From positions 3,383,501-3,447,500 of the forward strand of contig NZ_JARUBJ010000002.1 of NCBI RefSeq assembly GCF_029626145.1: DNA of 64,000 bases, given 5' to 3'. Positions 60,245 to 64,000 of the stretch are shown here, in pieces; position 1 is the stretch's first letter; each line of letters begins with the position of its first letter. The stretch comes from Micromonospora sp. WMMD961 (lineage in GTDB: Bacteria > Actinomycetota > Actinomycetes > Mycobacteriales > Micromonosporaceae). Made by a program: the position numbers and the translations under genes. The notes below the pieces were generated by a model that saw nothing but the letters and a program-made list of their open reading frames with translations, had not been told where the DNA came from and did no database searches.

Positions 60245-60337
60245 TCAGACCCGGAAGCCGTCGCGGCCCAGCCCGAGGGCGGTGACCTCCCGGATGGAGG
60301 CGTCGTCCTCGACCGCCAGCACGCGGCCTTCCCGCAC
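60245..60337 (-). pseudogene. truncated response-regulator receiver fragment
   Basis: Thirty codons read VREGRVLAVEDDASIREVTA followed by LGLGRDGFRV and a stop. This matches the first strand, the acidic EDD pocket and helix 1 of an OmpR/PhoB-type receiver domain, which normally runs to about 120 residues. The phospho-acceptor Asp and all later parts are missing. It is a gene remnant, the rest lost or never present in the window. Confidence 0.7.
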
Positions 60338-60474
60338 CTGACGGTGGACCCGTCGCCATGCTGCGCGGCCGGTTGATCCCAGAGGCCAGGCAGCCTCTCG
60401 GCGAAGCACCGTCCAACCGCTAAGGTCGGATGATTTCGGCACCCCCTCGACCAGTTCCCACGAAAGGGCACGAC

Positions 60475-60807
60475 GTGCAACGTCATGGCTGCGTGATCCG
60501 ACTTCGCCCGGACCAGCGGGAGACCTACCTGCGGCTGCACGCCGAGGTCTGGCCGAGCGTCGAGCAGACGCTGCGCGACGCCAACTTCCGCAACTACACC
60601 ATCTTTCTTCACGGCGACCTGCTGTTCGGCTACTACGAGTACGTCGGTGACGACTACGAGGCCGACCTGCGGTTCATCGCCGCCGATCCGCAGACGCAGG
60701 AGTGGTGGAAGCTGACCGACCCGTGTCAGGAGTCGATCGCCGAGCCCGGCTCGGGCGACTGGTGGGCTCCGATGCGCGAGGTCTGGCACCTGACCGACGA
60801 GGCCTAG
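60475..60807 (+). CDS. rhaM: L-rhamnose mutarotase family protein
   Basis: 110 residues from the GTG at 60475 (GAAAGGG site), matching the usual RhaM length. The family pattern is complete: HGCVIRLRPDQRETYLRLHA (active-site His), EVWPSVEQTLRDANFRNYTI, FGYYEYVGDDYEADLRFIAA and QEWWKLTDPCQESI. It interconverts the alpha and beta anomers of L-rhamnose or a related sugar. No rhamnose isomerase or kinase is near, so the gene is isolated. A 106-bp palindromic repeat begins 13 nt after the stop. Confidence 0.9.
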   Translation: MQRHGCVIRLRPDQRETYLRLHAEVWPSVEQTLRDANFRNYTIFLHGDLLFGYYEYVGDDYEADLRFIAADPQTQEWWKLTDPCQESIAEPGSGDWWAPMREVWHLTDEA

Positions 60808-60819
60808 TCAAACCCGTCG

Positions 60820-60925
60820 CCCCGCCCCCCACCTCGTCGATCATGGACTCGTGGTGCCCGTTGTAGGAACCGTTGCCCGGTATGTCACCACCACAACTCC
60901 ATGATCGACGAGGTGGGGGGCGGGG
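60820..60925. repeat. 106-bp palindromic repeat with 28-bp perfect arms
   Basis: The left arm 60820-60847 (starts CCCCGCCCCCCACCTCG) and right arm 60898-60925 are perfect complements. Pairing continues inward for nine more bases with two mismatches (CTCGTGGTG / CACCACAAC). The inner part is 32 nt. The CTCGTCGATCATGGA core resembles a palindrome that recurs in Micromonospora genomes (general recollection). It may also terminate rhaM. Confidence 0.8.
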
Positions 60926-61036
60926 GGCAGTGCTGGTCGACCTCGGCATGTCGTCGTTGCCCTACGATGGCGGTGTCGATGATGGACTCCGGCGGTCCTG
61001 CGAGCCACCGGATGCCTGGGCACCGCGGGGGCGACG

Positions 61037-61414
61037 GTGAACGACCGGACGAGTAGTGACGGCGCCGACAGGCCCGAGCGCGAGACCACACCGCAGCGCA
61101 GCGCCGGCGTCAGGGTGCTTGTCGCGCTCGCGCTGCTGGCGGTTCCGCTGCTGCCGATACTGTGCCTGTCTGGCCTGTCGATCGTTGTGTCCCTGGCTCC
61201 GTCCGAGCCCTGCCGGCCCCCCTTCGTGGTGGACCAGTCGGACTGCGGGCCGGAGCCGTTGGCCGTGTTGTCGACCTCGGTGCTGGCGGGCGGCTACGCC
61301 ATCGTGGCCTTCGTGCTGGCGCTCAGAGTCGACCTGCCGTCCTGGGTGCGGATAGGTGCCCTGTGCCTGGCGCCGTTGGCCGCCGTCCCCCTTCTGCTGA
61401 TGCTGTTCGTCTAG
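61037..61414 (+). CDS. small three-helix membrane protein
   Basis: 125 residues with a GTG start. A charged N-terminus (about 23 residues) is followed by three hydrophobic segments (VLVALALLAVPLLPILCLSG, VLSTSVLAGGYAIVAFVLAL, IGALCLAPLAAVPLLLMLFV). The loop after helix 1 has two cysteines (EPCRPPFVVDQSDCGPE) that could form a disulfide outside. No family was recognised. Confidence 0.75.
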   Translation: MNDRTSSDGADRPERETTPQRSAGVRVLVALALLAVPLLPILCLSGLSIVVSLAPSEPCRPPFVVDQSDCGPEPLAVLSTSVLAGGYAIVAFVLALRVDLPSWVRIGALCLAPLAAVPLLLMLFV

Positions 61415-61600
61415 CCCCTGCCGGTGTACAGCACCCGCGCCGGCGCGGCGTTCGCTGCGGTGTGGTCGCTGGGTAACGGCCGTCGACCACGCCGGTATGA
61501 CGCTTCCGCTATGACAGTTGTCGACCGCTCACGGCCTAACATCGACATATGTCAATGACCGGTGGCCGATGGTCGCCGGACGATCGCAGGGGAGCGCGTG

Positions 61601-62782
61601 ATGTTCCGACGACAACTGCGACGCGTGGCGCTGGCCATGCTCGCGGCGACCCTGGCGGCAGCCGGGGTGCAGCTCACCACCGGAGCGCCGGCCGCCGCCG
61701 TCCGAACCGTCTACTACGACGCCAGCCGGACCGGCGAGTTCCGCACCAACTTCGACCAGGCCGCCCAGATCTGGAACAGTCGGGTCAGCAACGTCCGGTT
61801 GCTGGCCGGCACTCCGGCCAGCATCACCATCTACGTCGACGACGGCTGGCCCCGGGCGCAGCCGACCGGCCTCGGATCGGGACGGATCTGGATGGGCCGT
61901 ACGGCCGTCAACCAGGGCTACGACCGCAACCGCATCGCCGCCCACGAACTCGGTCACATCCTGGGCCTGCCGGACCGGCGTACCGGCCTCTGCTCCGACC
62001 TGATGTCCGGCAGCAGCGCACCGGTCTCCTGCCGCAACGCGAACCCCAGCTCCGCCGAGGCGAGCCGGGTGAATTCGCTGTTCGCCGGCAGCCTGGCCGC
62101 ACCGGCGAGCACCACGTACACCTGGGACGGCGCCTCCGACATCGAGCCGTTGGTGGTCGGCGGCCGTCCGGCCTCGGAGAACTACCCCTTCATGGTGTAC
62201 GTCTCCGGCTGCACCGGCACCCTGATCAAGGGCAACTGGGCGGTCACCGCCAAACACTGCTCGACGCCGTCCTCGGTGCGGGTGGGCAGCATCAACCGCA
62301 CCAGCGGCGGCACCGTGGTGCGGGTGACCCGGGCGGTCAACCATCCGAGCGTCGACGTAAAGCTGCTGCAACTGGCCAGCTCGGTCACCTACGCCCCGGC
62401 ACCGATCCCGAGCACCTCCGGCGCGGTCGGCACGGCCACCCGGATCATCGGTTGGGGCCAGACCTGCGCACCCCGGGGCTGCGGCTCCGCCCCGGCGGTC
62501 GCCAACGAGCTGGACACGTCCATCGTGGCCGACAGCCGGTGCTCCGGCATCAACGGCCCGTACGAGATCTGCACCAACAACACCAACGGCAACTCCGGCG
62601 CCTGCTACGGGGACTCCGGTGGCCCGCAGGTGCGTCGCGTCAACGGGGTGTGGAACCTGATCGGCGCGACCAGCCGGGCCGGCAACAACAACTCCACCTG
62701 CGCCACCGGCCCGTCCATCTACGTCGACCTGCCCTCGATCCGATCGTGGATCTCGACCCAGGTCGGCGGCCTGCCGGTCTGA
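61601..62782 (+). CDS. secreted double protease: snapalysin (M7) plus trypsin-like (S1)
   Basis: 393 residues from the ATG at 61601 (AGGGGAGCG site). Signal peptide to about residue 33 (ALAMLAATLAAAGVQL, AAA cleavage). The first domain (35-165) is snapalysin-like with RTVYYDASRTGEFRTNFDQA and the zinc motif HELGHILGLPD at 115-125. The second (185-393) is a chymotrypsin-fold protease with VVGGRPASENYPFMVYVSGC, TAKHC (His219), Asp252 in SVDVKLLQL and GDSGGP (Ser339). All catalytic residues of both are present. It should act outside the cell. A stem-loop terminator follows. Confidence 0.92.
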   Translation: MFRRQLRRVALAMLAATLAAAGVQLTTGAPAAAVRTVYYDASRTGEFRTNFDQAAQIWNSRVSNVRLLAGTPASITIYVDDGWPRAQPTGLGSGRIWMGRTAVNQGYDRNRIAAHELGHILGLPDRRTGLCSDLMSGSSAPVSCRNANPSSAEASRVNSLFAGSLAAPASTTYTWDGASDIEPLVVGGRPASENYPFMVYVSGCTGTLIKGNWAVTAKHCSTPSSVRVGSINRTSGGTVVRVTRAVNHPSVDVKLLQLASSVTYAPAPIPSTSGAVGTATRIIGWGQTCAPRGCGSAPAVANELDTSIVADSRCSGINGPYEICTNNTNGNSGACYGDSGGPQVRRVNGVWNLIGATSRAGNNNSTCATGPSIYVDLPSIRSWISTQVGGLPV

Positions 62783-62791
62783 CCACGGGAG

Positions 62792-62832
62792 ACGCCGAGG
62801 CGGGGACGCGCAACACGTCCCCGCCTCCGGCG
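62792..62832 (+). terminator. hairpin terminator
   Basis: ACGCCGAGGCGGGGACG pairs with CGTCCCCGCCTCCGGCGT with one bulged base, right after the double-protease stop. Confidence 0.7.
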
Positions 62833-62904
62833 TGGCAGGGTCACCCACCCGATCCCACGATGCGATACGGTGCCTGGCACATCGACACACCGGAGGTGGC
62901 CGTC

Positions 62905-63567
62905 GTGCCTGCCGTCGTCGCCCTCGTGCTGACCCTCGCCCTCGCGCCCACACCGTCGCCGTCGGCCACCCCGGGTCCGGTCGGCGAACTCCTCGGCGGT
63001 GTCGGCCGGATCGTCGACGACCTGCTGGACGGCGACCGCCCGCCGAGCGTCACGCCGACCCCGTCGTCCACACCCGGCCCGCCGTCGTCCACCCCCCGGC
63101 CCGGTTCCGCGGTGCCCGTCGCGACCACCCCGCCCGCTGTGTCATCTGCCGCTGCCCGACCTCCGGCGGCACCCGCCCCGCCCGTCCGCCCCGGCGGTGG
63201 TGAGAGCACGGGCGGCGGCCAGGCCGAGGTGCCGGTGCGCGACGCTGACGCCCCCGCTCCGGTCGCCGCGCCGCCGGCCAACTCCACCCGCGACAGGTGG
63301 CCGCCCGTCTCCTACCTGCTGCTCCTGGGCGTCCTGGCGGTGCTGGCACTGCTGGTCCTGCGCCGCCGGCCGTCCGCTCCCGCCGCCGCGTCGATGTCCG
63401 CCCCCGCCCCCGCCCCGGCCCCCGCCCCCGCCCCCACTCCCGATCCCGATCCCGGTCCCAGTCCCGGGCCGGGCAACGTCAGCCGCCTGCCGACCAGCCT
63501 GAACGCCGTCTACGAGTTGGGCCGGCTGGACGAGCGGCTGGAGCAGGAACGTGGCCGCCGCACCTGA
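62905..63567 (+). CDS. proline-rich secreted or membrane protein with single TM helix
   Basis: 220 residues from the GTG at 62905 (GGAGG at 62892-62896); a GTG at 62896 overlaps that site. An N-terminal hydrophobic signal (VPAVVALVLTLALA) leads into a Pro/Thr/Ser-rich external region, then a helix (VSYLLLLGVLAVLALLVL) with an RRR stop-transfer and a cytoplasmic tail of Ala-Pro and Pro-Asp-Pro-Gly repeats ending in LNAVYELGRLDERLEQERGR. No enzymatic domain is seen; the tail helix may mediate interactions. Function unknown. Confidence 0.7.
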   Translation: MPAVVALVLTLALAPTPSPSATPGPVGELLGGVGRIVDDLLDGDRPPSVTPTPSSTPGPPSSTPRPGSAVPVATTPPAVSSAAARPPAAPAPPVRPGGGESTGGGQAEVPVRDADAPAPVAAPPANSTRDRWPPVSYLLLLGVLAVLALLVLRRRPSAPAAASMSAPAPAPAPAPAPTPDPDPGPSPGPGNVSRLPTSLNAVYELGRLDERLEQERGRRT

Positions 63568-63591
63568 GGCATCGCCTCCGACCGATCGGGG

Positions 63592-64000
63592 TCAGTGCGC
63601 GGAATAGGCGCCCTCGCGGCGCGGGATCTCGTCGTCGTACGCCCCGACCGGCCCGCTGTAGCGGACCTTGCCCTGCGGGTAAGGCCAGGCGTTCGCGGCG
63701 CAACCGTGCAGCCCCAACGTCTGTTGCTGCATCACCGGCGCGGGTCGGCCCCGACCGGGGCACCGTTCGTGACCGAACCCGAGTTTGTGCCCCACCTCAT
63801 GGTTGACCATGTACTCCCGGTAGGTGGCCAGGCTCGCCCCGTACCCGGGCACGCCCTTGACCCAACGCGCCACGTTGAGCACCACCCGACCACCGTTACG
63901 GCACGAGGTGTAGCCCTCCGGCTGGTCCTGGCAGAGGGTGTCGCGGGTGCCGGGAGTGGCCAGGTAGATGGTGAAGTCGGTCGGATCGTCGGCTCCCACC
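63592..64000 (-). CDS. DUF3152 family protein, C-terminal part (cut by window edge)
   Basis: The last 135 residues are seen; the frame continues beyond the right edge. FTIYLATPGTRDTLC, SCRNGGRVVLNVARWVKGVP and MVNHEVGHKLGFGHERCPGR, with APVMQQQTLGLHGCAANAWP, are typical of DUF3152 proteins. HEVGHxxGxxH is a metzincin-like zinc site, followed by a Met-turn candidate (PVMQQQT), so protease activity is plausible. The missing N-terminus usually holds a membrane anchor or signal. Confidence 0.88.
   Translation of the reverse strand, partial: VGADDPTDFTIYLATPGTRDTLCQDQPEGYTSCRNGGRVVLNVARWVKGVPGYGASLATYREYMVNHEVGHKLGFGHERCPGRGRPAPVMQQQTLGLHGCAANAWPYPQGKVRYSGPVGAYDDEIPRREGAYSAH

Overview
The window looks like chromosomal DNA of a sporulating actinomycete, most likely Micromonospora or a close relative. 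This rests on the very high G+C content, frequent GTG starts, many overlapping GTGA/ATGA junctions, XRE-DUF397 and DUF3558 lipoprotein families, an ESX-type EccB, mycothiol-type enzymes, a spore photoproduct lyase and dispersed palindromic repeats. No rRNA, tRNA, CRISPR array, transposase or prophage was recognised. Assignments come from reading the translations and motifs only; no database search was possible.

Layout. 1-7.3 kb: housekeeping and hypothetical genes, including a DmdC-type acyl-CoA dehydrogenase, a small membrane protein and a lone eccB. 7.4-8.8 kb: a divergent TetR/SDR pair. 8.9-15.4 kb: a carbohydrate locus, with a MalFG-type ABC importer and lipoprotein binding protein transcribed leftward, and a dehydrogenase, a TIM-barrel isomerase and a frameshifted (alpha/alpha)6-barrel glycoside hydrolase transcribed rightward. 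15.5-22 kb: Nudix, DUF2267, an aromatic-acid-exporter-like protein, a second TetR/SDR pair, a serpin-like protein and a PemK-like protein. 22-25.5 kb: a kinase-like phosphotransferase, a rifampicin monooxygenase (rox) with a palindromic rifamycin-associated element in front of it, and a GGDEF protein. 25.7-36.1 kb: a DUF397/XRE pair, a LacI regulator with tandem operators, a Ser/Thr kinase, small enzymes, DedA and a two-component system.

36.1-38.6 kb is nearly gene-poor and rich in DNA structure: a large inverted repeat, a 9-nt tandem array, three ECF-type promoter motifs exactly 80 bp apart in front of a secreted lysozyme-like protein, a 51-nt palindrome, nested hairpins and a GC-only hexamer-like block. 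38.6-43.5 kb: a tyrosine phosphatase, a DrrC-like UvrA paralogue divergent from a regulator with two MerR domains, and a D,D-carboxypeptidase. 43.7-48.7 kb: a LacI regulator, a four-gene lipoprotein operon (three DUF3558-like) and a cupin. 48.7-55.9 kb: a TetR, a VanX-like lipoprotein, a spore photoproduct lyase broken exactly at a perfect 32-bp palindrome, a ThuA-ricin secreted protein, and rtcB preceded by a promoter, a 41-codon ORF and a terminator. 56-64 kb: a TetR/MFS efflux unit, a hyaluronan-synthase-like glycosyltransferase overlapping a 60-residue LPRTG protein, a response-regulator remnant, a rhamnose mutarotase, a 106-bp palindromic repeat, a snapalysin-trypsin double protease and a DUF3152 protein cut by the right edge.

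No whole new system stands out beyond doubt. The most distinctive signals are the rifamycin-responsive rox promoter, the palindrome-templated frameshift in splB, the 80-bp-phased promoter triplet, the metallo/serine protease fusion, the double-MerR/UvrA pair, and the LPRTG-GT2 pair.
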